A stretch of DNA of 64,000 bases from an uncultured Saprospiraceae bacterium (GTDB lineage: Bacteria > Bacteroidota > Bacteroidia > Chitinophagales > Saprospiraceae). The position numbers were made by a program, and so were the translations under genes. The notes under the pieces are model-generated. The model worked only from the letters and a program-made list of their open reading frames with translations. It made no database searches and was not told where the DNA came from. Shown here piece after piece: positions 36,555 to 45,469 of this stretch. The stretch covers positions 1-64,000 of the forward strand of contig CALGAW010000045.1 of assembly GCA_937959115.1 (NCBI GenBank), in the 5' to 3' direction. Each line of letters starts with the position of its first letter. Within the stretch, counting starts at the first letter, position 1.

Positions 36555-37493
36555 TTATTCAATAATAGTAAGGTTTCTATATGCCTTTTCCGCTCCATTT
36601 CTAATGGCTAATAGGTAAGTACCAGGCGATAAATCACTTAAATCTATATCCGTCACTACACTTCCTGCAGAGAAGTCTTCTAGGCGTTCATACACCTTTA
36701 CTCCTGTAATACTGAAGACTTGTATTTCTATTTGATCTAGCGGTTCCCCCAACAGCTCCAATTTGAAAAACCCATTATTAGGATTTGGGAGAACGGCAAG
36801 ACTGGCTAGCCTATTTTTTTCTTGGAGTGCTGAGGTCTTAATTTCTATTGATTCTTGGTGCACATCAGATCCACAAGCGTTTGTTGCGGTTAATGTGATC
36901 ACGAATGTGCCTTTTTCTGTGTAGGTATGAAGTGGGTTGGCTGCGGTACTAGCATTCCCATCTCCAAAATCCCATTGGTAGCTGTTTGCGCCTATCGTAT
37001 AGTTTACAAACGTGACTGTATTACTAAGCGTGTGACTACTAAAAGCAGTAGAGGGAGAAGTCTCAATACTAATGTAATCAGAATGTGAAATGGAGTGATT
37101 AGCTTTTGCATTAGCTACAGCCAATTTTACCTTGTACAAACCTTCAGCGGAATACATAATTGTTGGATTCTGTTTTGTTGATGAGTTTGGTGTTCCTCCA
37201 GGAAACGTCCAATACCAACAAGTAGGATTTCCATTCGAGACATCAATAAAATCAACTTCAAGAGAAGCACATCCAGCTTTTGCGCTTGAAACAAAAGCTG
37301 GCTTTAGTACTTCCTTATCGCTGTTGTTTAACTTAATATTCTGATTAATTGAGCTACTCTTGGTCTTGTTTCTCTCTATGTTGAGCTCGCTATCATTTTT
37401 TTCATTGACACTATACTGTTCCAACCCAGTGCTTGTTTGAGCGCTTGCAAATTGCCCCCAAAAGATGAAGCTGATCAATACGTTTAATTTCAT
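36555..37493 (-). CDS. T9SS type A cargo protein with two PKD-like domains
   Basis: The protein has 312 residues, with a signal peptide ending GQFASAQT (about 19). Two PKD domains are visible: residues 64-120 (GCASLEVDFIDVSNGNPTCW, YWTFPGGTPNSSTKQNPTIM) and 140-210 (YQWDFGDGNASTAANPLHTY, ending TATNACG). The last 80 residues form a type A sorting domain (LAVLPNPNNGFFKLELLGEP, QVFSITGVKVYE, GTYLLAI). It is a surface or released protein, with PKD domains likely binding protein or carbohydrate. It is transcribed towards thyA and flanked on both sides by 25-bp direct repeats copied from the thyA end, which suggests insertion at this place. Confidence 0.85.
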   Translation of the reverse strand: MKLNVLISFIFWGQFASAQTSTGLEQYSVNEKNDSELNIERNKTKSSSINQNIKLNNSDKEVLKPAFVSSAKAGCASLEVDFIDVSNGNPTCWYWTFPGGTPNSSTKQNPTIMYSAEGLYKVKLAVANAKANHSISHSDYISIETSPSTAFSSHTLSNTVTFVNYTIGANSYQWDFGDGNASTAANPLHTYTEKGTFVITLTATNACGSDVHQESIEIKTSALQEKNRLASLAVLPNPNNGFFKLELLGEPLDQIEIQVFSITGVKVYERLEDFSAGSVVTDIDLSDLSPGTYLLAIRNGAEKAYRNLTIIE

Positions 37494-37547
37494 TTGAATT
37501 AAGTTTATGAAATTATTAATTGGTTTGAAATTCGATTTTAAAAGTGG

Positions 37548-37572
37548 AAAGTTGCTGTTTAAACTTTTTTAA
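37548..37572 (+). repeat. Direct repeat copy 2: duplicated thyA 3' end
   Basis: Identical to 36480-36504 over 25 bases. It lies upstream of the T9SS cargo gene, where no thyA exists, so it is the displaced copy. Partial identity extends to gaacta near 37602. Confidence 0.85.
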
Positions 37573-37984
37573 GCTGCAACCTCCCTTCTCAATATTGAAC
37601 TAATTAATAGCCCCTTGCTAATACTATTCTTTAAGTTGATTCTTAACTAAAATTTATACTTTTTTCACCAGAGATGATTGTTGTTTATTTTAGGTAACCA
37701 TCATTAGAACACTACAAATGTATCTGCATTTTTTATTGAAAAGGAGCATATTCACAACAATAAAATCAATTAACAGGGAAACTATTTAACTTAATTAAAA
37801 TGTATTAATAATTGATCAACTACAATAATAACTCATAATTTATACAAAACTTGTATTATCAATTTAAAATCAAACAATAATTAAGAGAAAATTGGTAGAA
37901 AAGAAAAGTATTAAGTCTAATTGATGATTGTAGAAATGCAACTTGAATCTCAAGGAAGAACAAGATGGCATAGGGACAAAAAAA
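37573..37984. other. A+T-rich intergenic region
   Basis: About 410 bases, strongly A+T rich, without an open frame of interest. It may contain the promoter of the cargo gene at 37493; no consensus pair was recognised. Confidence 0.4.
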
Positions 37985-38012
37985 ATCCCGAACTCAATGT
38001 TGAATTCGGGAT
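37985..38012 (-). terminator. Intrinsic terminator of the small membrane protein gene
   Basis: The stem atcccgaa (37985-37992) pairs with ttcgggat (38005-38012) and extends inward with one mismatch to tcaa/ttga. On the minus strand it is followed by eight T residues. It lies 20 bases after the stop at 38032. Confidence 0.85.
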
Positions 38013-38031
38013 ATCTATTAAGATTAAAATC

Positions 38032-38367
38032 TTATCCGTTAATAATTGGCTTAATGATTAATAGGTAAATCAATAAGAACACTAAAAAAACCGTTAAGAT
38101 AGATCCAACAACAATTAATGTGACCTTTAATCCAGTCGACATTCCCTTGTATTCTGCTTCAGAAATCCCAAGTTTTTTTGTTATGAATTTAGTGTACTTG
38201 TTTAGTTTCTTTTCGATTCTTTTCTGACGTTTCTCAGCCTTTTTAACGTCTTTTTTATTTTCTAAAGAAATACTAGTTGCAGTATTTGATACTGCCGCGT
38301 AGCTAAGATTTGGGGTGCATAAGCCAATTAGGAAAGCACTCAAACATAGTAAAATTGTAAACCTCAT
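38032..38367 (-). CDS. Small exported membrane protein, unknown function
   Basis: The protein has 111 residues with a signal peptide (1-24, ending LSYAA). A Lys-rich coiled-coil-like segment (KDVKKAEKRQKRIEKKLNKY) spans about 38-58, and one C-terminal membrane helix (about 80-105, VTLIVVGSILTVFLVFLLIY) is followed by KPIING. Similar small proteins are common in Flavobacteriales, usually unnamed. A terminator follows and a TATATTTG box lies upstream (38405-38398, minus), so it is a single-gene unit. The highly charged helix and single anchor suggest membrane-associated scaffolding, but this is a guess. Confidence 0.75.
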   Translation of the reverse strand: MRFTILLCLSAFLIGLCTPNLSYAAVSNTATSISLENKKDVKKAEKRQKRIEKKLNKYTKFITKKLGISEAEYKGMSTGLKVTLIVVGSILTVFLVFLLIYLLIIKPIING

Positions 38368-38483
38368 AATGCTTATTTTTTAGTTTTAAAATTGCATCAA
38401 ATATACATTAAAAATCTTGTTTACGAATTTTAAGGAGATAAAATCACAAAAGTTACTTCTTAAATAAAGATATATGGTGTGCG

Positions 38484-39506
38484 CTATTCCTTGTATTCAG
38501 GATTATTTAGAAATACAGGATCAGTTAAAGCATGGAGAAATTCAATTAGATCAGCTTTTTCCTGTGTACTAATAGCAAATGGAGCAATTCGAGCGTCTTG
38601 ATTCGCATGACCAGAACCACCAGCGCTATAGTTATCGATCACATCAGAGAGTGAGGAATAACTACCATCGTGCATGTAAGGACCAGTGACTTCTACATTT
38701 CTTAAGGTTAAGATTTTGAATTTGCCTCTATCCATGGGGTTTAATGATAAATTCATCAATCCTGGATCATCATAAGTAACATGACTACCGTTATTCAGGA
38801 CCTCATAATTAGTAAAATCAAATCCTTGATGACAGCTGTTACAATTGAATTCATCAAAGAACAAAACCATCCCACGCTTAGCAGCAGGAGTCATTGCTGC
38901 CGTGTCTCCCCTCGACCATTCATCATAAGGAGCATCTCCTGACACTAATATCCGTTCGAAACTTGCGATTGCCCTTGATAAGACAAATTCATCGAAACTC
39001 CGTCCATAGGTCTCTTGCGCCATGCGCTCATAATCAGGTTGAGTTTTGAGTCGATCGACAGCCTCCCGAACGGAGAAACCCATTTCCACTGGAGAATCAA
39101 TTGGTCCAAAAACTTGCGCCTCAAGGGTAGGATTGCCACCTTCTCTAAACAAATAAGGGTGATAGCCAATGTTAGATAACGTAGGAACATTTCGGACGCC
39201 TACCAAATCATCAATACCAACACCAGTTATATTGTTGTCCGCCATTCCTTTTTCTACCAAGTGACAAGAAGCACAAGACACGGAAGAATCGCGAGAAAGC
39301 CGCTTGTCGTAAAACAGCTTTCTGCCTAACTCAATGCGTTCATAGGTGAGCTGATTGTCTAAAGGGATTGGCATCGTAGGAAATCCATCTGGCAAAGCAA
39401 TTTCATAGGGCGTTCCATCCGATGTAAATTCGGGGGCGTCTTTAGAACAGCTATAACAAAGCAATACCATTCCAAGTACAAAATAATATGTAATTGGTAA
39501 TTTCAA
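38484..39506 (-). CDS. MauG/MbnH-like diheme cytochrome c peroxidase-family lipoprotein
   Basis: The 340-residue protein has a lipoprotein signal with Cys20 as lipidation site (LLCYSC). Two c-type heme sites are visible: CASCH (78-82) and CNSCH (222-226). Conserved surroundings are DNQLTYERIELGRKLFYD, MGFSVREAVDRL and FKILTLRNVEVTGPYMHDGS. The reading frame starts with TTG at 39506; no in-frame ATG precedes the signal peptide. The upstream gene, 23 bases away, is an MbnP-like protein. In known MbnP/MbnH pairs, MbnH oxidises a tryptophan of MbnP to kynurenine. By that precedent this enzyme should modify its neighbour rather than detoxify peroxide. It could still be a classical peroxidase. Confidence 0.88.
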   Translation of the reverse strand: MKLPITYYFVLGMVLLCYSCSKDAPEFTSDGTPYEIALPDGFPTMPIPLDNQLTYERIELGRKLFYDKRLSRDSSVSCASCHLVEKGMADNNITGVGIDDLVGVRNVPTLSNIGYHPYLFREGGNPTLEAQVFGPIDSPVEMGFSVREAVDRLKTQPDYERMAQETYGRSFDEFVLSRAIASFERILVSGDAPYDEWSRGDTAAMTPAAKRGMVLFFDEFNCNSCHQGFDFTNYEVLNNGSHVTYDDPGLMNLSLNPMDRGKFKILTLRNVEVTGPYMHDGSYSSLSDVIDNYSAGGSGHANQDARIAPFAISTQEKADLIEFLHALTDPVFLNNPEYKE

Positions 39507-39529
39507 TACAATCTTATTATTAGGATGAT

Positions 39530-40312
39530 TTACATTTTAGAAATCACGTCGGAATAGTTTGCCGCCATCTTTCCTGAAATTACAGGATCGCCATGAGACA
39601 CATTTTCTGTTGCAATATCAATATTTTGGAAAAACTGAGCAAAGTCCACTTTTAAGTTAATCTCTCCTTCAGTATCATCAAGTACAAAATTTAGATCTTC
39701 TAACTCAAGATCAGCTAAGGTGGCATCTCCTCCTAGGTGATAAATGAATGGAGTCTCAAAACTACCGTCACCATCTGTATCAGCGGTTCCTTCTAGTAGA
39801 ACGAATTTATAGCCATTGGCCCAACTCCAGTTCATACTTGGTGTTTGTGGTCCTAGTGGGTGTCCAGCTTCAAATGTTGCAGGATCTTTGTGGTTATCTG
39901 CTTCAAGTACACCGAGCTTTAGTTTTAAGTTCTTGATTGTGCCTTTTCTTCCATCTCCAAGCTCATACATATGCTGACTACCTTTTACAAGGAGGTAAGT
40001 GTCTTCAAGTTCGTAGCTGTCTGCTGTGTTTTCTGCTTCAATCTCAAATCCGCTTAGATAAAACTGAGCCGCATCAAAATTTACATCTACTCCATTAATC
40101 GAGTAGTTTTGAGCAAGTGAAAATTCTTCACTTCCAACCGTAGGGTGAAGGTGCAGCGTTAAGGCAGGAAAATTACATGAGCCATTATCTTTATCTGCCT
40201 CAAGGTCGAAATTTATTGCATAAGGATCCGTACACCCCTTTTTACTATTACAGGCGGAGAGGGCAACCAAAAGATATAAGCAGGATGAGAAGAAAACAAA
40301 ACGCGTAAGCAT
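39530..40312 (-). CDS. MbnP-like copper-binding lipoprotein
   Basis: The 260-residue lipoprotein has Cys21 as lipidation site (ALSAC). A short Cys/Asp calcium-binding-like module follows at 27-47 (GCTDPYAINFDLEADKDNGS), common at N-termini of Bacteroidota surface proteins. The rest matches the MbnP family: LHLHPTVGSEEFSL, AAQFYLSGFEI, and the W-S-W motif at 161-163 followed by NGYKF. In characterised MbnP a tryptophan is converted to kynurenine by the partner MbnH, creating a copper site. The diheme gene directly downstream fits this partner. Which Trp is modified here is not determined. Confidence 0.85.
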   Translation of the reverse strand: MLTRFVFFSSCLYLLVALSACNSKKGCTDPYAINFDLEADKDNGSCNFPALTLHLHPTVGSEEFSLAQNYSINGVDVNFDAAQFYLSGFEIEAENTADSYELEDTYLLVKGSQHMYELGDGRKGTIKNLKLKLGVLEADNHKDPATFEAGHPLGPQTPSMNWSWANGYKFVLLEGTADTDGDGSFETPFIYHLGGDATLADLELEDLNFVLDDTEGEINLKVDFAQFFQNIDIATENVSHGDPVISGKMAANYSDVISKM

Positions 40313-40461
40313 AGTTATTGATAGTTTTATAGTTAAGACAATTAAGTTTCGTTACACACGTATGTGAAACCCGAAAATTTTGAAAAAGTTTAGCGAGCTT
40401 TCAAAAATTCAGATATAATTGAATATCAAAAAAAAAGCCAATAAATGTTAAGGAATTTATA

Positions 40462-40908
40462 CTAGATGTTTATAGTGTAAGTATATCCTGTTGATTTTTT
40501 TTCTTTTGGTGTCGATGTAGTCTTCTGTTTCTGAGTGTATTGGTATTGTATTTCTTGCGGAAATTTCACGGTTTTAATGGTTGTATTTGGCATAGAGAAA
40601 TGAATGTTTAAATCTTTGTGGAACAACACTTTAAGACCTTTATTCTTAGGAATTTTAAATTTTAACAACTTAACGAGTCGTAATGCCTCCTCATCACATC
40701 CATAACCTAACTTGCGGATCGCCTTTGCCTCTATTACTTTTCCTTTATGATTGATGGTAAATTTTACTGTAACAACCCCTTGAATCTCGTTTTCTTTGGC
40801 TTCAATAGGATACACCATATGTTCACCAATGAATTTCTTCATGGCTTCCATACCACCTTCATAGCTGGCTTTCTGTATAAAGTGTTTTTCTTTTTTTCCT
40901 TTTTTCAT
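40462..40908 (-). CDS. TonB C-terminal-domain protein without membrane anchor
   Basis: The 148-residue protein has a TonB C-terminal fold from about 18 to 110: YEGGMEAMKKFIGEHMVYPI, EIQGVVTVKFTINHKGKV, GYGCDEEALRLVKLLKFKIP. A normal TonB has an N-terminal membrane helix and a Pro-rich linker; here only a Lys-rich start (MKKGKKEKHFIQK) precedes the domain, and no helix is present. It could be a soluble partner, or the true start may be missed. The region after 110 is a Thr/Lys tail. Standalone TonB-C proteins occur in Bacteroidota, with unclear roles. Confidence 0.8.
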   Translation of the reverse strand: MKKGKKEKHFIQKASYEGGMEAMKKFIGEHMVYPIEAKENEIQGVVTVKFTINHKGKVIEAKAIRKLGYGCDEEALRLVKLLKFKIPKNKGLKVLFHKDLNIHFSMPNTTIKTVKFPQEIQYQYTQKQKTTSTPKEKKSTGYTYTINI

Positions 40909-40998
40909 GAAAAATATTCAACTAGGGGAACTTAATTAACTTAAATTCGCTTTAATAAGAATAACGCAAAAATATTCGTTGCAAGATACGATCTAATT

Positions 40999-42828
40999 AT
41001 GAAAAATGTCTATCAAATAATCGCGGTGCTAGACAAATGGAAATCCCATTTCCTGCTAGCTGCTATGTTATCACTGGTAGCCAATTTCTTGCGTATGATA
41101 GAACCAAGGATTCTACAAATCGCAATTGATGGTGTCGTAAATTTCCAACCTGCTCAGCACTCAGCAACGAGTAAAAAAGATTGGGTTGCTAGTATGCTGT
41201 ATGGTCTACTGCCAGACATACAGTTGGATAATCGTCCCTACATATTATTATGCATCGGTCTTCTGTTTATTGGATTGGCAGCAATCAAGACGGTCATTAG
41301 TTTTACAGGAATTACCCTAGCAGCTTTCTCTACTGAGAATGCCATAAAACACTTAAGAGACAAGCTTTTTCGACACATTCAACTGCTCCCATTGAGCCAC
41401 TTCTCTAAGGTGCCATCAGCAGACATGATTCAACGGGCAACAGGTGATGTAGACACCATTCGAACTTTTATTGGGACACAGACCATTGAGTTTATTCGGT
41501 TTATCGGTGTTTTTGTACTGTCTTTTGTGATGATGGCTTCCATACATCTAGGATTTGCCTTGATTGCAGTCGGTATTTTGCCAATTATCTTGTTCATGGC
41601 GTTTTACTTCTTCCATCTTGAATCAAAAGTATGGCAGGAGCATGAAAAAGAACAGGATAAACTAACTGATATTATTAATGAAAACCTTAGCGGTATTCGT
41701 GTTGTACAAGCATTTGCACAGGAAAAAAGTGAAATTGAGAAGTTCATTCATCAAAACAAAGCAAAACTAAAAATCGGGCTAAAACACATTGACTATCATA
41801 AAATTTTTTGGTCATTGACAGACTTGCTTGTCAGCTGTCAAATCGCATTTTCTACGTTGGCTGGTGGCTATTTTGTGTTTACTGGAGCAATTACTCTTGG
41901 AGAATGTGTCGCCTTCTTTACTTACTCAGTGATGATCACTTATCCGATCAGAGGTATTGGTCGAATCATTACTCAATTGGGCATGGCGTCGGTTGGTGTT
42001 GAGCGGATTAACCAAATATTGGACGCCCCAGAAGAAGATTACCAGGGTACAACTATCACAGAAACACTAGCATCGATTGAATTCAGAAATGTTGATTTTT
42101 CATACCCAAATGAAACAACAAAAGTGCTTAACAATGTCAGCTTCACCATTCATCCAAAGGAAAAGATTGCACTAATCGGTCCTACTGGTTCTGGAAAATC
42201 CTCTATCATTAATCTACTTGCCCGATTCTACGAACCGGACAATGGAGAAATATTGATTGATGGCATTCCAATACAAAAATTGAATAAAAAAGACCTAAGA
42301 AAACGTCTAGGGATCACCCATCAAGAACCATTTCTATTTTCGACCACAGTCAAAGGAAACATTACCTATCAGGAAACAGATTTCACAGAAGAACAAGTGG
42401 AACGTTACGCGCGTACAGCAGCGGTGACCGATTTTCTAGAAAAACTGCCAGATGGCTACGACACACTAGTTGGTGAAAAAGGGGTGACACTGTCAGGAGG
42501 ACAAAAACAGCGTGTAGCCTTAGCAAGAACGTTGATGGGACAGCCTGACATTTTGCTCCTAGATGACGCTACAACGGCGGTTGACACAGAAACAGAATTT
42601 AATATACAGAAAGGGCTAAACCAACAGATGAAAGGAAAAACCTCCCTCATCATTGCTCAACGATTAACCTCTATTCAACAGGCAGACCGTATTATCGTAA
42701 TTGAAAAGGGAAAAATCACAGCTCAAGGAACTTCAGAAGAACTTCTGAAACAAGAAGGTTTTTATCATAAAATTTATCATGCTCAGACTTCACTTGAAGC
42801 TGAAATAGCTAGGGAAATAAAAAACTGA
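40999..42828 (+). CDS. Heterodimeric ABC exporter, subunit with degenerate ATP site
   Basis: A 609-residue half-transporter: six membrane helices in residues 15-310, then a nucleotide-binding domain. Walker A is GPTGSGKSS (near 395), signature LSGGQKQR (near 497), and Walker B LLLDDATTAVD (near 518). In Walker B the catalytic glutamate is replaced by aspartate, and the switch histidine is replaced by glutamine (IIAQRLTS). Its partner at 42830 begins one base after this stop. Together they match heterodimeric exporters such as BmrCD or TM287/288, in which one ATP site is degenerate. Substrate unknown; lipids or drugs are typical for the family. Confidence 0.93.
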   Translation: MKNVYQIIAVLDKWKSHFLLAAMLSLVANFLRMIEPRILQIAIDGVVNFQPAQHSATSKKDWVASMLYGLLPDIQLDNRPYILLCIGLLFIGLAAIKTVISFTGITLAAFSTENAIKHLRDKLFRHIQLLPLSHFSKVPSADMIQRATGDVDTIRTFIGTQTIEFIRFIGVFVLSFVMMASIHLGFALIAVGILPIILFMAFYFFHLESKVWQEHEKEQDKLTDIINENLSGIRVVQAFAQEKSEIEKFIHQNKAKLKIGLKHIDYHKIFWSLTDLLVSCQIAFSTLAGGYFVFTGAITLGECVAFFTYSVMITYPIRGIGRIITQLGMASVGVERINQILDAPEEDYQGTTITETLASIEFRNVDFSYPNETTKVLNNVSFTIHPKEKIALIGPTGSGKSSIINLLARFYEPDNGEILIDGIPIQKLNKKDLRKRLGITHQEPFLFSTTVKGNITYQETDFTEEQVERYARTAAVTDFLEKLPDGYDTLVGEKGVTLSGGQKQRVALARTLMGQPDILLLDDATTAVDTETEFNIQKGLNQQMKGKTSLIIAQRLTSIQQADRIIVIEKGKITAQGTSEELLKQEGFYHKIYHAQTSLEAEIAREIKN

Positions 42829-42829
42829 C

Positions 42830-44656
42830 ATGGATAAGCTAACAGATCACTTACATACGGAAAAAGGAGCAATGTGGCCATTCCTCAAGCGAATGATCGG
42901 CTACCTCTTTACACATAAAAAGCTGATGTACAGCTTCTTGTTTTGGATTACAATAACGGCAATCATTGAGTCAATGTTTCCCTTAGTCATTTTGAATCTA
43001 GTGGACAATGTACTTACCCCGCAGATCAAATTACTTTCAGAAGCGTCACAAAGTGGAATTGCTTATACTCCTGAACTCTCTTTGGTTTATCCTTACATAC
43101 TTTTCATTATAGTAATGGGTGCAATCCAAGCGCTTAGCGTCTTTATGTTTGTTCGGGATTGCGGCAAAGTCAATGAAATGGTGATGTACGACTTACGAGA
43201 ACAGTTGTTTCGGAAATTACAGCAGCTATCCTTCTCTTATTATGACAAATCTGCCTCTGGTTGGTTGTTGACAAGGCTGACCTCAGACACAGACAGAGTG
43301 ACACAGGTAGTCAGCTGGGGACTCCTAGATGCTTTTTGGGGAGTCATTACAATCTTCTTTTGTCAAATTGTAATTCTATTTTATAATTGGAAACTTGGAT
43401 TGATCATTTTTATTTCGATTCCTATTTTACTCCTTGTATCCATAAAAATCAGGATTCTAGTCCTACGTTATTCAAGGGAATCAAGAAAGATAAACAGTGA
43501 TCTTACTGCGAGGTTTACAGAGCACATTAATGGTGTTAAGATTAACAAGAGTACAGCGCAAGAGCAACGCGTTACGCGTGACTTCATGCAATTGAGTAGT
43601 AGAATGCATCGATCTTCCTTTCGGGCCTCTTATTATACAGCGATGTATGTACCTATTGTCGTATTTATTAGTGCACTCGCAGCGGCAGCTATTGTCTATT
43701 TTGGTGGAACCATGGCGATTGCTGTGCCTGCCGGTATTACTGTTGGAGTGTTAGCAGCATCATTTGATTATGGTCTGAAGATCTTTATGCCGATTATTGA
43801 CATCTCCTTGTTTTATGCCCAAGTACAAGGTAGTCTTTCAGCAGGCGAACGGATATTTTCACTCTTGGATGAGCCACTAACGATTCATGACAAGGAGAAT
43901 GCTGGTACGTTTTCAAAAATTTCTGGTGATATCGAATTTAAAGACGTATCCTTTTATTATAACAAGGACAACCCCGTGATGCAAGACTTCAACCTCCGTA
44001 TCCTTCCAGGCACATCAGTGGCGTTGGTTGGAGCAACTGGTGAGGGCAAGACGACTATTGCCAATCTCGTAGCCCGTTTCTACGAACCTGTAGAAGGTCA
44101 ATTGAGAATCGACGGTGTAGACTATACTGATCAAACGCTAGAAAGCTTACGGAGTCGAATAGGCATGGTACTGCAAACGCCATACCTTTTTAGCGGAACG
44201 ATTGAAGAAAACATCCGATTTGGCCGTAAAGAGGCAACAGACAAGGACATCCTAGAAGCTTTAAAGTTGGTAGGCGCTGAGCAGTTCAAGGATCGGCTTA
44301 AGGAACTTGTCGGAGAATCTGGTGAGCAGCTGAGTATGGGTGAGCGACAGATGGTTTCATTTGCGCGTGCAGTATTGACGAATCCTTCTATATTTATCAT
44401 GGATGAGGCGACTTCTAGCATCGATACAGTTGCAGAACAGCAGATCCAGAAAGGTGTCGAGCAAATGCTTAAAAACCGTACATCTATTGTGATTGCACAC
44501 CGTCTAAGCACCATTAAGACTTGTGACCGAATATTGGTCATCAAAGGAGGTCAGATCATAGAAGACGGTTCACACAAGGAGTTGTTGGCATTGAAGGGAA
44601 AATACTATGGACTTTACACGCATCAGTTGAGGGAGGAACGATTGAAAACAATTTGA
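42830..44656 (+). CDS. Heterodimeric ABC exporter, catalytic partner subunit
   Basis: A 608-residue half-transporter with six helices and an ATPase domain. Walker A is GATGEGKTT (near 400), Walker B FIMDEATSSID with an intact catalytic Glu (near 523), and switch His in IAHRLST. Its signature is LSMGERQM (near 501) instead of LSGGQ. That altered signature pairs with the degenerate Walker B of the upstream subunit, so both defects meet in the same site, and the other site stays intact. This supports an obligate heterodimer. The start is one base after the previous stop, so the two genes are translated together. Confidence 0.93.
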   Translation: MDKLTDHLHTEKGAMWPFLKRMIGYLFTHKKLMYSFLFWITITAIIESMFPLVILNLVDNVLTPQIKLLSEASQSGIAYTPELSLVYPYILFIIVMGAIQALSVFMFVRDCGKVNEMVMYDLREQLFRKLQQLSFSYYDKSASGWLLTRLTSDTDRVTQVVSWGLLDAFWGVITIFFCQIVILFYNWKLGLIIFISIPILLLVSIKIRILVLRYSRESRKINSDLTARFTEHINGVKINKSTAQEQRVTRDFMQLSSRMHRSSFRASYYTAMYVPIVVFISALAAAAIVYFGGTMAIAVPAGITVGVLAASFDYGLKIFMPIIDISLFYAQVQGSLSAGERIFSLLDEPLTIHDKENAGTFSKISGDIEFKDVSFYYNKDNPVMQDFNLRILPGTSVALVGATGEGKTTIANLVARFYEPVEGQLRIDGVDYTDQTLESLRSRIGMVLQTPYLFSGTIEENIRFGRKEATDKDILEALKLVGAEQFKDRLKELVGESGEQLSMGERQMVSFARAVLTNPSIFIMDEATSSIDTVAEQQIQKGVEQMLKNRTSIVIAHRLSTIKTCDRILVIKGGQIIEDGSHKELLALKGKYYGLYTHQLREERLKTI

Positions 44657-44766
44657 ATAATTACTAATGATCCAAAGCAATAATAATGGGTGGTTAATCA
44701 GCGTCTACTTTTAGGTCAACAATAATTAGGGATGCGGTTGGTCATTAAGCATTATTGTAAATGACT

Positions 44767-45444
44767 TTACAGTTTTGATTGTATTTTTTCATCCGAAAGA
44801 ATCGAGTGTGGATTCACCACTTTAGAGCGATTGCCTTGAATCAGTTTAATATCCCCTAGTTTTTTAGCAATTTTCAGTGCTTTTTTATTCAATACTTTGT
44901 TTCTTGAACCAATCGCTATAAGTGAGTTAACTTGACCATTTTGAATCAATCCTTTTGCAGAATTCAGTTGTAATTCAATAATTAGCAGGTGTTTTGAAAA
45001 GTAGTTATTGTCTAGTGTAATGCTTCGACTAGACAACTCATTCACACAGAGATAACCAGCATATCGAACGTACTTCGGCTTTGACATATTTGTCCAGCTG
45101 TTGGCCCTACTTAAGACAAAATCTGTTTTCGATACGATGTATTTTATGAAATAGTCTGCAATTGTTTTCTCTTTGATTTCTCGGACTTGCTTGCTCAATT
45201 GTTCAAGACTAACCTTTCTAGGTTCTTCAATTAGAGTGGCTAACAGTTTGGATTCATGAATTTTTGTTTCCCATAACTCAAGAGATAATTCATGGTTTCT
45301 GCCAATCTTAGATGCTAGCAATCTGATATTTTTTATGGGAACCCCAAGGATCTCATCATTAATTTTGAGTGGGGGAAATAACCGATCTTCTTTCTTTTTA
45401 ACGATTAGAGACCGTAGTTCTTTTATTGCCTCGTTACAAGTCAT
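44767..45444 (-). CDS. AlkD-like DNA alkylation repair protein
   Basis: The 225-residue protein, from the ATG at 45444 (a GTG start at 45459 is possible), is helical throughout, with HEAT-like repeats: GVPIKNIRLLASKIGRNHEL, SLELWETKIHESKLLATLIE and FVLSRANSWTNMSKPKYVRY. These match the AlkC/AlkD family of DNA glycosylases that remove bulky alkylated bases without base flipping. Catalytic residues could not be placed with certainty. It is 25 bases behind fadJ, likely co-transcribed; functional link to beta-oxidation is unclear. Confidence 0.8.
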   Translation of the reverse strand: MTCNEAIKELRSLIVKKKEDRLFPPLKINDEILGVPIKNIRLLASKIGRNHELSLELWETKIHESKLLATLIEEPRKVSLEQLSKQVREIKEKTIADYFIKYIVSKTDFVLSRANSWTNMSKPKYVRYAGYLCVNELSSRSITLDNNYFSKHLLIIELQLNSAKGLIQNGQVNSLIAIGSRNKVLNKKALKIAKKLGDIKLIQGNRSKVVNPHSILSDEKIQSKL

Positions 45445-45469
45445 AGTGGTAATAATCACAATGAAATAA

